In this document: positions 40,061 to 49,391 of the stretch, one piece after another
Layout: every line of letters starts with the position of its first letter
Position numbering within the stretch: position 1 is the stretch's first letter
DNA from: an uncultured Granulosicoccus sp.
GTDB lineage: Bacteria; Pseudomonadota; Gammaproteobacteria; Granulosicoccales; Granulosicoccaceae
Direction of reading: 5' to 3'
NCBI GenBank assembly: GCA_947495035.1
Contig: CANLXI010000002.1
Span: forward strand, 206,841 to 270,840
DNA length: 64,000 bases
Notes under the pieces: model-generated
What the model was told of the DNA's origin: nothing
Databases searched by the model: none
What the model saw: the letters and a program-made list of their open reading frames with translations, nothing else
Translations under genes and position numbers: made by a program

Positions 40061-41377
40061 TCAGCAATCGAGGGTGTGCTCCCGCTCCCACGCCGACAGC
40101 GACTGCGAATAGCGGTTCCATTCGTCGGTCTTCAGATTGATGTACGCCTGGCTGAGCTCCTCACCCAGGGCATTTTTCAGTTCGGTATTCGCATCGAAAC
40201 AGCGAATGGCATCCAGCAGGTTCAGCGGCAACTGCCTGACATCGCCAGCCAGATGCGAGTCCGTGTACATATTGATGTCCAGTCGTTCACCGGGTGATGT
40301 CCGGTTGTGAATGCCGTGCAACCCGGCTGCGAGGATACCCGCCATCAGCAGGTAGGGGTTGGCGCTGTTGTCGGGCAGGCGGTGTTCGATCCGGCCTTCG
40401 TCGGGGATACGAATCATGTGGGTGCGGTTGTTGCCGCCAAAGGTGATGGAGCTGGGTGACCAGCTTGCCCCGGAGGTGGTGACCGGGGCGTTGATGCGTT
40501 TGTAGGAGTTGACCGAGGCATTGCTCAAAGCGGCCATTGACTCACTGTGCTGCAACAGACCGCCGATGAAGTGGTAGCCGGTCTCGGACAGTCCCAGCTC
40601 TCCATTCGGGTCGCTGAACAGATTCAGCTGTCCATCTGCCGACCACATCGAGGCATGAACATGACAACCATTACCGGTCAGGTGTGAAAATGGCTTGGGC
40701 ATGAAGGTTGCGCGCAGCCCGTGTTTCTCGGCGATGGATTTGACCATGAACTTGAAAAAGGCGAGCTGGTCGGCTGTGGTCAGGGCATCGTTGAAGTCCC
40801 AGTTGATCTCGAACTGTCCGTTGGCATCCTCGTGATCATTCTGATAGGGATTCCATCCCAGTTGTGTCATGGCCAGGCTGATTTCTCCGATCACGTCCAG
40901 TCGTCGCATGATGGCGGACTGGTCATAGCAGGGCTTGATCTGCGTGTCGCGTTCGTCGGATATACTGCTGCCGTCAGCCGAGATGATATGAAACTCCGGC
41001 TCCACGCCGGTCTTCAGAAGCATGTTCTGCTCCACGGACCGGGCTTGCAGTGTCTTCAGTACGTTGCGAGGCGCCTGCCCGACAGGTTTTCCATCCATCC
41101 AGCAGTCACCGGCCAGCCAGGCGACATCGGTTTTCCAGGGAAGCTGAATCAGCGAGTCGGTATCCGGAATGACCAGCATGTCCGGGTGGGCGGGGGTGTA
41201 GTCCAGCCAACTGGCAAAGGGAGCGAATCCTGCGCCGTTTTTCTGGATTCGGCTGGCAGCACCGGCAGGAACCAGCTTTGCACGCTGGGTGCCCGCCAGA
41301 TCGGTGAAATTGAAGAGAAAGAAATTGATGCCGTGCTTTTCAGCGTAGTCTGTCAGATCGAGTGTCATGCCGTTCAT
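40061..41377 (-). CDS. gmaS: Glutamine-synthetase-like ligase (GmaS/GlnT type)
   Basis: 438 residues, GS fold: PEFHIISADG, FEINWDFNDALTTAD, KPFSHLTGNGCHVHASMW and RIPDEGRIEHRLPDNSANPYL carry the metal and substrate residues. Belongs to the GlnT/gamma-glutamylmethylamide-synthetase branch rather than GlnA. Placed last after mgsABC, it most likely joins methylamine to glutamate, first step of the N-methylglutamate pathway. GlnT from Rhizobium is close in sequence, so true glutamine synthetase activity is the alternative. Confidence 0.82.
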   Translation of the reverse strand: MNGMTLDLTDYAEKHGINFFLFNFTDLAGTQRAKLVPAGAASRIQKNGAGFAPFASWLDYTPAHPDMLVIPDTDSLIQLPWKTDVAWLAGDCWMDGKPVGQAPRNVLKTLQARSVEQNMLLKTGVEPEFHIISADGSSISDERDTQIKPCYDQSAIMRRLDVIGEISLAMTQLGWNPYQNDHEDANGQFEINWDFNDALTTADQLAFFKFMVKSIAEKHGLRATFMPKPFSHLTGNGCHVHASMWSADGQLNLFSDPNGELGLSETGYHFIGGLLQHSESMAALSNASVNSYKRINAPVTTSGASWSPSSITFGGNNRTHMIRIPDEGRIEHRLPDNSANPYLLMAGILAAGLHGIHNRTSPGERLDINMYTDSHLAGDVRQLPLNLLDAIRCFDANTELKNALGEELSQAYINLKTDEWNRYSQSLSAWEREHTLDC

Positions 41378-41463
41378 TTACCTGTTGCTTGTTGGACTGT
41401 GTATCTGAATCGGTCTTGCGATGTGGCGCTCGACTGACCGGCCTGGCCCCGGCATTGCCCGGC

Positions 41464-42792
41464 TTAGAGCGGCGTCTGTCCGGGCACCCAGGAGGTACCC
41501 GCCAGCGGCACTCGGGCCATGGCTGCGGCCTCCACCGACAGAGCGCACAGATCTTCCGGTTCCAGGTTGTGCAAGTGGTTCTTGCCACAGGCACGCGCGA
41601 TGGTTTGCGCTTCCAGTGTCATGACTTGCAGGTAGTTGGCAAGGCGACGTCCGGCGCTGACCGGATCGAGGCGTGCTGCCAGTTCCGGTTCCTGCGTCGT
41701 GATGCCCGCCGGGTCGTGCCCGAGGTGCCAGGAGTCGTAGGCGCCTGCTGTCGTGCCAAGCCTGTTGTATTCGCTTTCGTGAATCGGGTCGTTGTCACCC
41801 ATGGCAATCAGTGCGGCGGTGCCAATGGAGACTGCATCGGCTCCAAGCGCCATGGCCTTGGCCACATCGGCGCCGTTGCGGATGCCCCCGGAGACGATCA
41901 ACTGCACCTTGCGGTGCATGTCCAGATCCTGCAGTGCCTGCACGGCTGGACGGATGCAGGCCAGAGTCGGTTGTCCAACGTGTTCGATGAAGACATTCTG
42001 GGTTGCCGCAGTCCCCCCTTGCATGCCATCGACCACGATGACATCGGCCCCGGCCTTCACCGCCAAGGCGGTGTCGTAGTAGGGTCGCGAGCCGCCAACC
42101 TTGACATAGATCGGTTTCTCCCAATTGGTGATCTCGCGCAATTCGAGTATCTTGATTTCCAGATCATCCGGGCCCGTCCAGTCCGGGTGGCGGCAGGCTG
42201 ATCGCTGGTCAATGCCCTTGGGCAGACTGCGCATGCTGGCGACGCGATCATTGATCTTCTGCCCCATCAGCATGCCGCCACCGCCGGGTTTGGCACCCTG
42301 ACCGACCACCACCTCGATCGCATCGGCCTTGCGCAGATCATCCGGGTTCATGCCGTAGCGGGAAGGCAGGTACTGATAGACCAGCAGTTTCGAATGGCCA
42401 CGCTCTTCGGCCGTCATGCCACCATCACCCGTGGTGGTGGAAGTACCAGCGGCATTGGCACCACGTCCCAGAGCTTCCTTGGCCTGGCCCGACAGTGAGC
42501 CGAAGCTCATGCCGGCAATGGTAATGGGGATCTTCAGTTCCAGTGGCTTGCTGGCATGGCGGCTGCCGAGTACGACGTTGGTGCCGCAGCGCTCTCGGTA
42601 ACCCTCCAGCGGGTAGCGCGAGATGGACGCCCCCAGAAACAGCAGATCGTCGAAATGCGGTAGCGCACGTTTGGCGCCGCCGCCGCGAATGTCGTAGATG
42701 CCGGTACTGGCCGCGCGGCGAATTTCCGACAGGGTATAGGCGTCGAATGTGGCTGAGTGACGTGGTGTTACGCGTGGAATGTTCTCGTCCAT
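41464..42792 (-). CDS. mgsC: Glutamate-synthase-like FMN subunit, N-methylglutamate synthase gamma (MgsC/GlxD)
   Basis: 442 residues, the FMN-binding domain 2 of glutamate synthase as a stand-alone protein: ITIAGMSFGSLSGQAKEALGRGA, VGQGAKPGGGGML, KVGGSRPYYDTALAVKAGADVIVVDGMQGG. Catalyses amino transfer inside the MgsABC complex. ATG 42792 is preferred; GTG 42810 lacks a ribosome site. Follows mgsB by about 115 bases. Confidence 0.85.
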   Translation of the reverse strand: MDENIPRVTPRHSATFDAYTLSEIRRAASTGIYDIRGGGAKRALPHFDDLLFLGASISRYPLEGYRERCGTNVVLGSRHASKPLELKIPITIAGMSFGSLSGQAKEALGRGANAAGTSTTTGDGGMTAEERGHSKLLVYQYLPSRYGMNPDDLRKADAIEVVVGQGAKPGGGGMLMGQKINDRVASMRSLPKGIDQRSACRHPDWTGPDDLEIKILELREITNWEKPIYVKVGGSRPYYDTALAVKAGADVIVVDGMQGGTAATQNVFIEHVGQPTLACIRPAVQALQDLDMHRKVQLIVSGGIRNGADVAKAMALGADAVSIGTAALIAMGDNDPIHESEYNRLGTTAGAYDSWHLGHDPAGITTQEPELAARLDPVSAGRRLANYLQVMTLEAQTIARACGKNHLHNLEPEDLCALSVEAAAMARVPLAGTSWVPGQTPL

Positions 42793-42907
42793 TGATGTCT
42801 GCCTGTTCACCCGGTGGATTGCCGGGGTGTGATCGATAGGAGTCGGAGCCTGTCAAATCGCCTTTGAAATACGTGTTGCGTTTGACGATTCGGGCTTGCC
42901 GGAGGTG

Positions 42908-43591
42908 TCAGTAGTCGCCGGCGTGATCGACATCGAAGTTGTACAGTTTTCTGGCCGAACCGTAGCGACGGAACCGCTTGATATCCTGCTCCATGCCGGC
43001 GCGAGCGAGCAGCTCTGACAGGGTTTTCTCGTGCTCAGCCGTCATTTCCTTTTCGATGCAATCCGCACCGAGGCTCTCGACATCGCCTGCGACATAGAGA
43101 ATGGCTTCATAGATCGAGTCTCCCAGTGCTTCACCGGCATCACCACAGATCACCAAATGGCCGACCTGCGCCATGAAGCCGGACATGTGACCTACCGAGC
43201 CACCGACAACGATATCGATGCCCTTCATGGAGATGCCACAGCGGGATGAAGCATCTCCCTCGATGACCAGCAATCCGCCATGACCGGTGGCACCGGCTGA
43301 CTGGCTGGCGTTGCCGGTGACGCGAACCATGCCACTCATCATGTTTTCTGCAACTCCGACACCAGCATGACCCTTGATGGTCACATCGGCCTTCTGATTC
43401 ATGCCTGCACAATAGAATCCGGCATTGCCGTCGACAGTGACGGACAACTCTGCATTCAGGCCGCAGGCGATGGCGTGCTGGCCCATCGGGTTGCTTACTG
43501 TCCAGTCTCTGCCATCGTCCTCAGGGATCGCGTTCTGCAGGGTGCTGTTGATCTTTCGCAGGCCTTCCGCCTTGAGATCGAGTTGCTTCAT
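42908..43591 (-). CDS. mgsB: Glutamate-synthase GXGXG-domain subunit (MgsB/GlxC)
   Basis: 227 residues, right-handed beta-helix GXGXG domain found at the C-terminus of large glutamate synthase: repeated glycine turns such as GNAGFYCAG, GHAGVGVAENMMSG, GNASQSAGATGHGG. Structural subunit of the N-methylglutamate synthase-like complex. Start overlaps the mgsA stop as ATGA, implying coupled translation. Confidence 0.85.
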   Translation of the reverse strand: MKQLDLKAEGLRKINSTLQNAIPEDDGRDWTVSNPMGQHAIACGLNAELSVTVDGNAGFYCAGMNQKADVTIKGHAGVGVAENMMSGMVRVTGNASQSAGATGHGGLLVIEGDASSRCGISMKGIDIVVGGSVGHMSGFMAQVGHLVICGDAGEALGDSIYEAILYVAGDVESLGADCIEKEMTAEHEKTLSELLARAGMEQDIKRFRRYGSARKLYNFDVDHAGDY

Positions 43592-44544
43592 CAGGCGGCT
43601 CCTGCTGTCATGGGATCTGCAGGCTTCATGCTCAAGCCTTCCAGTGTCTCGGCACCCCAGGCATAGACGGTGGCCGGGCGGGGTTCCCAGATTCGGGCGT
43701 TTTCTGCGCCCGGCAGAGTGGCGATGGCCCGGTATTCCGTTGCCATGGCAACCCAGTCATCGGTCTCTGCCAGAACGGCATGCTTGCAGGCAATGGGGTC
43801 TCTGAGAACGGCAAAGCCATTACCGGTGCCGATGCAGAAGGTGTAGAAGCCGTCCAGATCGTCCAGTGCCTGTTCGAGGGCATCCTTCAACGAAATGCCT
43901 TGTTGCAGTTTCCAGGTGAGATAGGCTGCAGCGACTTCAGAGTCGTTCTCGGTACTGAAGCCGACTCCCTTGCGCTTGAGTTCCTCTCGCAGACGATTGT
44001 GATTGGACAGTGAGCCGTTGTGTACCAGGCACAGATCTGCGCCCGTGGCGAAGGGATGAGAGCCTGCGGTGGTGACAGCGCTCTCCGTCGCCATTCGGGT
44101 ATGGCCGATCATGTGACGCCCCTGTGCGCCTTCCAGTTCAAAGCGGGCGTACACCTCTTCGGGCAGTCCGGTCTCCTTGAATATCTCGACGCTGTTACCG
44201 CGTCCTACCACGCGTACATCACTGGCATTCTGCATCAGCCATGTCTGAACTGCCTGTTCATCGCCGTCGGTGACAAGAATGGCATGGGTATCCTTGCGAG
44301 TGATGTGTGTGTTGCAGGAAAGCTCGGTGGCCAACGCATCTGCCAACCGAGGCCAATCGTGATCACTGCGTTCGTGCGCCAGAGAGAACTTGATCTCGCC
44401 CTCTGCTACCGGGTTGCGGTAGATGGCCACACCGGCGGAGTCCGGACCCCGACTGGTCATTTCGATGAGCATGGGTTTGAACAAGGCGCCCAGTCGAGGG
44501 TAGAGCGCTTCATTCTTCAGATACAAACCGACTATTCCGCACAT
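43591..44544 (-). CDS. mgsA: Class II glutamine amidotransferase subunit (MgsA/GlxB)
   Basis: 317 residues. Starts MCGIVGLYLK so that Met removal exposes nucleophile Cys2, which fixes ATG 44544; CAGGGAACC precedes it. Ntn-hydrolase glutaminase motifs SRGPDSAGVAIY, GHTRMATESAVTTAGSHPF and CLVHNGSLSNH are present. Supplies or handles the amino group in the three-subunit synthase. In the N-methylglutamate pathway this subunit works with mgsB and mgsC to make N-methylglutamate. Confidence 0.87.
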   Translation of the reverse strand: MCGIVGLYLKNEALYPRLGALFKPMLIEMTSRGPDSAGVAIYRNPVAEGEIKFSLAHERSDHDWPRLADALATELSCNTHITRKDTHAILVTDGDEQAVQTWLMQNASDVRVVGRGNSVEIFKETGLPEEVYARFELEGAQGRHMIGHTRMATESAVTTAGSHPFATGADLCLVHNGSLSNHNRLREELKRKGVGFSTENDSEVAAAYLTWKLQQGISLKDALEQALDDLDGFYTFCIGTGNGFAVLRDPIACKHAVLAETDDWVAMATEYRAIATLPGAENARIWEPRPATVYAWGAETLEGLSMKPADPMTAGAA

Positions 44545-44651
44545 GGTTCCCTGAAGCCTGAGTCTGACAGTTGCGTTGACAGTAGCACTGGCAGATGAAA
44601 GTTTCAACAGGGGAAAACTATATTCCTGATAATAAAACACCTGTCGTTGAT

Positions 44652-44702
44652 CATTTGCCGCCGTTCATTCGGCAAATGCTCGGCAAGTATTCGGCATGGA
44701 AC
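44652..44702. promoter_or_regulatory. Inverted arm plus three 11-bp direct repeats between mgsA and HAD gene
   Basis: CATTTGCCG (44652-44660) is the exact complement of CGGCAAATG (44670-44678). CGGCA recurs at 44670, 44681 and 44692, spaced one helical turn (11 bases), as CGGCAAATGCT, CGGCAAGTATT, CGGCATGGAAC. Located about 110 bases from each divergent start. Candidate operator for an unidentified regulator, possibly the XRE-cupin or GATase1-AraC protein. Confidence 0.5.
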
Positions 44703-44816
44703 CCCGTGGCGACGCGTTGCCGTGCAATTGCCACAACCATGGGCAGGCAAGACTCGACAGCCTCGTCATGCTGATAGCATGTGCGGAGGAATTTCAGTCA
44801 TGACAGGAACAAGCCG

Positions 44817-45509
44817 ATGCCGGACAAGACGCCCGTTTCCACCCTGGTCTTCGACGTCAATGAGACCTTGATCGATATCTCGACACTCGAACCCTTCTTT
44901 CAGCGCCTGTTCGGCGATGCAGCCGTATTGCGTGAGTGGTTTCCCGAGCTGATCCTCTATTCTCAGTCCATCACCCTGTCTGGCATCTACACACCCTTTG
45001 GCGCGCTGGCGGCCGGTGTCCTGCGTATGGTCGGGGACAACCACTTGGTGGCAGTCACCGATGATGACGTGGCAGAACTCAAGCGACTGTTCGGCCAGAT
45101 GCCAGCCCATGCTGACGTTGCGCCGGGACTGGCACGGCTCAAGGAGGCCGGATTCACTCTGGTAACACTGACCAATTCAGCGCCCGGACCCTCACCGACG
45201 CCGCTCGAGCGGGCAGGTATCAGTGATTGCTTCGACCATCATTTCACTGTGGAGGAGGTCGGCAAGTTCAAGCCTCATCCGGCCACTTACGAGATGGTAG
45301 CCGAGAAGTTGCAGGTGAGCAGCTCCGAGCTGTGCATGGTCGCCTGTCATCTGTGGGATACGATCGGTGCCCAGGCGGCCGGCTGTCAGGCTGCTTTCAT
45401 ACAGCGCCCGCACAATGCCGTACTGCATGTGGAGCAGGTGCCGGAACCGGACCACGTGGCAGTCGATCTGATGGCCCTTGCCGACCGGTTCTGCGCTGTC
45501 AGGAGCTGA
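44817..45509 (+). CDS. Type II haloacid dehalogenase-like HAD hydrolase
   Basis: 230 residues. Nucleophile Asp13 in VFDVNETLID; TNSAPGPSP and KFKPHPATYEM carry motifs II and III; MVACHLWDTIGAQAAG carries motif IV. Closest in pattern to 2-haloacid dehalogenase type II, which releases halide from short haloacids; other HAD substrates cannot be excluded. ATG 44817 has AGGAA 8 bases upstream. It is inserted on the opposite strand within the N-methylglutamate-type cluster and faces the dehydrogenase gamma gene tail to tail. Confidence 0.85.
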   Translation: MPDKTPVSTLVFDVNETLIDISTLEPFFQRLFGDAAVLREWFPELILYSQSITLSGIYTPFGALAAGVLRMVGDNHLVAVTDDDVAELKRLFGQMPAHADVAPGLARLKEAGFTLVTLTNSAPGPSPTPLERAGISDCFDHHFTVEEVGKFKPHPATYEMVAEKLQVSSSELCMVACHLWDTIGAQAAGCQAAFIQRPHNAVLHVEQVPEPDHVAVDLMALADRFCAVRS

Positions 45510-45533
45510 GGCGGGACTGTCGTCAAACAGGCG

Positions 45534-46124
45534 TCAGACGACGTTCTGCACGGAAACCCTGACCGAGTGAAGGAAGCTCTGAGCCGATGAGACCGGGGAA
45601 TACAGTCTGAAGCGCTCCGGCTCGGGACGTTCGAGGACAACGGACAGATGTTCCATGATGGTCCTGACAACCCGAGTTTCGTCGAACGCGGATCTGTCGA
45701 CATCGATTGCACAGATTCGTTCCAGAGCGGCTTGCGCCCGGGGACCTGCGATGTCCAGTATGGCCCAGCTGTCCGACTGATCCGTCAGATAGGCGGTATC
45801 TCTCAACACGGTTTTCAGGTTTCTGGCCGGTTCCGGTGTTCTGCGGCTGGTCACGAGAAACCACAGTCCGGGCTGCAAGCCGAGCAGGGCATACTCCTCG
45901 CCGTTACGGCTCAGAGCACCGACCGCCGGCAACGCAAGGCCGAATGAGGTCTGCAGCTGCTTCTCGAGATTGTCATGTGCTTCTCCGGCTTTCTCGGGTG
46001 GCAGGATACGCGGTAAAGCGACGGATATGATATCCAGATTCTCGACGGCGGAAAGCCGAGTATCGGCAATCAGCGTATCCAGGCTGTCGAGTGGGTAGCT
46101 TGCCTTGAGAGTCGAGTTAGCCAC
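45534..46124 (-). CDS. mgdD: Sarcosine oxidase/N-methylglutamate dehydrogenase gamma-like subunit
   Basis: About 196 residues, SoxG/GcvT-like: SFGLALPAVGALSRNGEEYALLG, GPRAQAALERIC, HLSVVLERPEPERFRLY. Small subunit of the heterotetrameric amine oxidase/dehydrogenase. GTG 46124 has GGAGAACGTCTGC upstream and overlaps the alpha-subunit stop by 8 bases; ATG 46139 is an alternative. Last gene of the four-gene operon. Confidence 0.8.
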   Translation of the reverse strand: MANSTLKASYPLDSLDTLIADTRLSAVENLDIISVALPRILPPEKAGEAHDNLEKQLQTSFGLALPAVGALSRNGEEYALLGLQPGLWFLVTSRRTPEPARNLKTVLRDTAYLTDQSDSWAILDIAGPRAQAALERICAIDVDRSAFDETRVVRTIMEHLSVVLERPEPERFRLYSPVSSAQSFLHSVRVSVQNVV

Positions 46125-49080
46125 GCAGACGTTCTCCATCGGGATCGACAAAGTGAGGTGAAACGATACGCACAGTCTGGCTTTCGCCGCGCACCGGGTC
46201 ATATGCCTTGATACGTTCGCCAAGCCGATTGGATCCATCGATGATGAAGCCCAGGCCGATGGAGCTGCCCAGAACCGGTGAATAGGCCACAGAGCTCATC
46301 CAGCCCTGATCGCTGGCGGTTGTCTCTTCTGCGTCCTGCAAAAGAAAATGCGCTCCCGCGTGCAGAGTTTGAGCACTGTCTTCCGGCATGAAGCCCACCA
46401 GTTGCAGGCCATCATCGTTGTTCAGGGCCGGACGCCTGGACAGGACAGCACCGATGCAATCCTTGCGGGTGGATACCATGCGACCGAGGCCCAGATTGGC
46501 CGCAGTGGTCTGGCCGTTGAGTTCGCCGCCTGCTGCGTGACCTTTCTCGATTCGCATGACGCCCAGGGCTTCGGTGCCATAGGGCACGATATCGAAGGCC
46601 TTGCCGTGCTCCATCAAAGCTTCCATCAGAGCGTGTCCGTAGCGGGTCGGTACTGCCAGCTCGTAGGCCATTTCGCCCGAGAAGGAGATTCTGAACAGGC
46701 GGGCAGGCGTACCGTTGAAGACCGTGAGTTCGGCGCAGGCCATGAACGGAAAGGCTTCATTGGAAATATCGAAGGGGGCATCCACCACGCCTTCGAGCAG
46801 GGCTCGTGACTGCGGCCCGGCAATGGCATATTGCGCCCATTGCTCGGTTACCGAGATCAGGTGCACATCCATCTCGGGCCACAGGCACTGGCGACAGAAC
46901 TCCAGATGACGATAGACGCTGACGGCATTCGCGGTGGTGGTGGTCATCAGGAAGTGTGTTTCTCCCAGCCTTGCCGTGGTGCCGTCATCCATGACAAAGC
47001 CATCCTCGCGCAGCATCAGGCCATAGCGCACCTTGCCGACGGCCAGGGTGGAGAAGGTGTTGGCGTAGACACGATCAAGGAAGGCGGCTGCATCCCGGCC
47101 CTGGATATCGATCTTGCCAAGGGTGGTGACATCACACACGCCCACGCTGCGACGAGTCTGCGCGGCCTCGCGATCGACACTCTGACGCCAGTGTGTTTCA
47201 CCCTCGCGGGTGTACCACTGGGCTCGAAGCCAGAGACCGGCTTCGACAAAGTCACCCCCATGGTCCAGGGCCCATTGATGGCTGGGTGTCTGGCGTACCG
47301 GTCGAAAATGCTTGCCGCGGGAACGACCTGCCAGAGCCCCGATGGGGATCGGGGTATAGGGCGGGCGAAAGATGGTGGTGCCCGTGTCTTCGATACTTCT
47401 GCCGCTGAGCTGCGCCATGACGGCGAGTCCCAGGACGTTGGACGTCTTGCCCTGATCGGTTGCCATGCCGAGCGTGGTATAACGCTTGAGATGTTCCACC
47501 GAACGGAATCCTTCCTTGAAGGACAGGGCAATATCCTTGGTGGTGACATCGTTCTGCAGATCGATCCAGGCACGGCCGCGGCTTGCGGAGACCTGCCAGA
47601 AGGCGGTGATGCGGGTAGACTCCTGTTCTGCGACCGGTGCCGAAGTTGTGGTAACGGCAAGTCCGGCATCAGCGACAGCCTCCGCAGCAGCCCGGTGGCC
47701 CTCGTGCAGGGCTGCCGACAGACTCAGTGAGCCACTGGCGGCGCCCATGACTTTCATCCCGACAGGCAGCTCCGTGCCAGGTACAAAGGCGGCGATATCC
47801 TCGCGCCAGATCGGGCGTCCTCGCTGATGACAGGTCAGGTGGACATTGGGGCTCCAGCCTCCGGCAACCGCCAGGCAGTCACAGTCGATTCTCTGGCCGT
47901 CGTGCAAGGTGATTGACCGCAGGCCGAGTCTGCCGCGAGTCGCGACGATCTGGCCGCCCATGACGATGCGAACACCCGGCAGATTCGCGAGGGCCGGAAT
48001 GGGTCGGGTATCGATGACAGCGGCAAGCTCGATGCCTGCACGGTACAGATCTGTCGCCGTACGCCAGCCATCATCGTTGTTGGTGAACACGGCAAGTTGC
48101 TTGCCGGGTGCCACACCGAAACGGTTGACATAGGTTCGTACGGCACCCGCGAGCATGATGCCGGGGCGATCATTGTTGGCGAAGGCAATGGAACGTTCGG
48201 TAGCGCCAGCTCCCAGCAGTGTCTGCCTGGCGTAGATGCGCCACAGTATCTGACGGGGCTTGCTGCCGGATCTGTCGGGCAGATGGTCGGTGCAGCGTTG
48301 CAGTGCGCCGTAGATGCCGTGATCAAATGCGCCATAGACGCTGGTACGCAGCAGGCAGCGCACATTGGGCATGTCACGCAGTTCGGCATGGCTGGTGGCG
48401 GCCCATTGCGAAGCGGGCATGTCGTCCACCAGCATCTGCTCGGCATTGAGTCTGCCACCAGGCAGGAAATCGTCGTCGGCGATGATCACGCGAAGCCCGG
48501 CACGCCCGGCCGTCAAGGCGGCTGCCAGCCCACTGGGGCCAGCACCCACGATGAGCAGGTCAGCGTGCAGAAAGCCCTTGTCATAGGTATCGGGATCTTC
48601 CTCCATGGACAGAGAACCGAGACCGGCTGCCGCACGGATGACCGGTTCGTAGACCTTTTCCCAGAAGGCTTTCGGCCACATGAAGGTCTTGTAGTAGAAG
48701 CCGGCACTCAGAAACGGCGACAGGTAGTCGTTGACCGCCATGATGTCGAAGGCCAGGGGGCCACGATGATTCTGACTGCGAGCTTCCAGACCTTCATGGA
48801 GCTCGGTGACCGTTGCCCGGGTGTTGGGCTCCCGATAGGCGCCGCTACCGAGTTCGACCAGGGCATTGGGTTCTTCGGCACCCGCCGAGAAAATGCCACG
48901 AGGTCGGTGATACTTGAACGAGCGACCGATGAGGCGCTGTTCATTCGCGAGCAGGGCAGAGGCGAGCGTGTCCCCTTGCAGGCCGGTATAGCTGCGCCCG
49001 TTGAACTGGAAATTGACCGGTTGGGCGGGATCAAGCAATCCCTTGCCGATGCGAGCAGATCCGGAGTGGCTGGCCTTCAT
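46117..49080 (-). CDS. mgdC: Sarcosine oxidase/N-methylglutamate dehydrogenase alpha-like subunit
   Basis: 987 residues. N-terminal 2Fe-2S-like SoxA domain (FSAGAEEPNALVEL), nucleotide site LLIVGAGPSGLAAALTAGRAGL near residue 175, and C-terminal folate-binding GcvT-like half (from about residue 620: SVGVCDVTTLGKIDIQGRDAAAFL, YEL in MAYELAVPTRYG, MRIEKGHAAGGEL). Oxidises the N-methyl group of sarcosine or N-methylglutamate and transfers formaldehyde to tetrahydrofolate. Start overlaps the delta stop as ATGA. Confidence 0.9.
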   Translation of the reverse strand: MKASHSGSARIGKGLLDPAQPVNFQFNGRSYTGLQGDTLASALLANEQRLIGRSFKYHRPRGIFSAGAEEPNALVELGSGAYREPNTRATVTELHEGLEARSQNHRGPLAFDIMAVNDYLSPFLSAGFYYKTFMWPKAFWEKVYEPVIRAAAGLGSLSMEEDPDTYDKGFLHADLLIVGAGPSGLAAALTAGRAGLRVIIADDDFLPGGRLNAEQMLVDDMPASQWAATSHAELRDMPNVRCLLRTSVYGAFDHGIYGALQRCTDHLPDRSGSKPRQILWRIYARQTLLGAGATERSIAFANNDRPGIMLAGAVRTYVNRFGVAPGKQLAVFTNNDDGWRTATDLYRAGIELAAVIDTRPIPALANLPGVRIVMGGQIVATRGRLGLRSITLHDGQRIDCDCLAVAGGWSPNVHLTCHQRGRPIWREDIAAFVPGTELPVGMKVMGAASGSLSLSAALHEGHRAAAEAVADAGLAVTTTSAPVAEQESTRITAFWQVSASRGRAWIDLQNDVTTKDIALSFKEGFRSVEHLKRYTTLGMATDQGKTSNVLGLAVMAQLSGRSIEDTGTTIFRPPYTPIPIGALAGRSRGKHFRPVRQTPSHQWALDHGGDFVEAGLWLRAQWYTREGETHWRQSVDREAAQTRRSVGVCDVTTLGKIDIQGRDAAAFLDRVYANTFSTLAVGKVRYGLMLREDGFVMDDGTTARLGETHFLMTTTTANAVSVYRHLEFCRQCLWPEMDVHLISVTEQWAQYAIAGPQSRALLEGVVDAPFDISNEAFPFMACAELTVFNGTPARLFRISFSGEMAYELAVPTRYGHALMEALMEHGKAFDIVPYGTEALGVMRIEKGHAAGGELNGQTTAANLGLGRMVSTRKDCIGAVLSRRPALNNDDGLQLVGFMPEDSAQTLHAGAHFLLQDAEETTASDQGWMSSVAYSPVLGSSIGLGFIIDGSNRLGERIKAYDPVRGESQTVRIVSPHFVDPDGERLRG

Positions 49081-49379
49081 GCGCAGCCTTCTCCACTGGA
49101 CGCTTGCCAGGCCATGGCTACATCCCGGGCCAGCTCCACGTGGGTGATTTCGTGAGTCAGGGTATTGCGAGTCACGACCAGCCAGGAGCGATCACCTTGC
49201 TCGTGAAACCAGAGTTCGCGATGCAGACCTGCCGGATTGTCGCGCAGGTGCAGGTAATCATGGAATTGCCGTGATGCATTGGCCGCCGAGGCATCGGGAC
49301 GCTTGATGAGACTGGCATCGCCGAGATAGACGAACTCTGATGCATCGCGCGGACCCAGTAATGGATGATTGATCAGCAT
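49077..49379 (-). CDS. mgdB: Sarcosine oxidase/N-methylglutamate dehydrogenase delta-like subunit lacking zinc cysteines
   Basis: 100 residues. Aligns with the delta subunit by GPRDASEFVYLGDASLIKRPD, HLRDNPAGLHRELWFHEQGDRSWLVVTRNT. The zinc motif C-P-x-C-G at the N-terminus of sarcosine oxidase delta is replaced by HPLLG; the only Cys is the penultimate residue. Starts 12 bases after the beta-subunit gene. Confidence 0.87.
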   Translation of the reverse strand: MLINHPLLGPRDASEFVYLGDASLIKRPDASAANASRQFHDYLHLRDNPAGLHRELWFHEQGDRSWLVVTRNTLTHEITHVELARDVAMAWQASSGEGCA

Positions 49380-49391
49380 GTCGCGTCGTGT

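Noticed and set aside
48097..49155. Long forward frame opposite the dehydrogenase alpha gene
   Set aside because: Antisense shadow of a well-conserved subunit; crosses into the delta gene.
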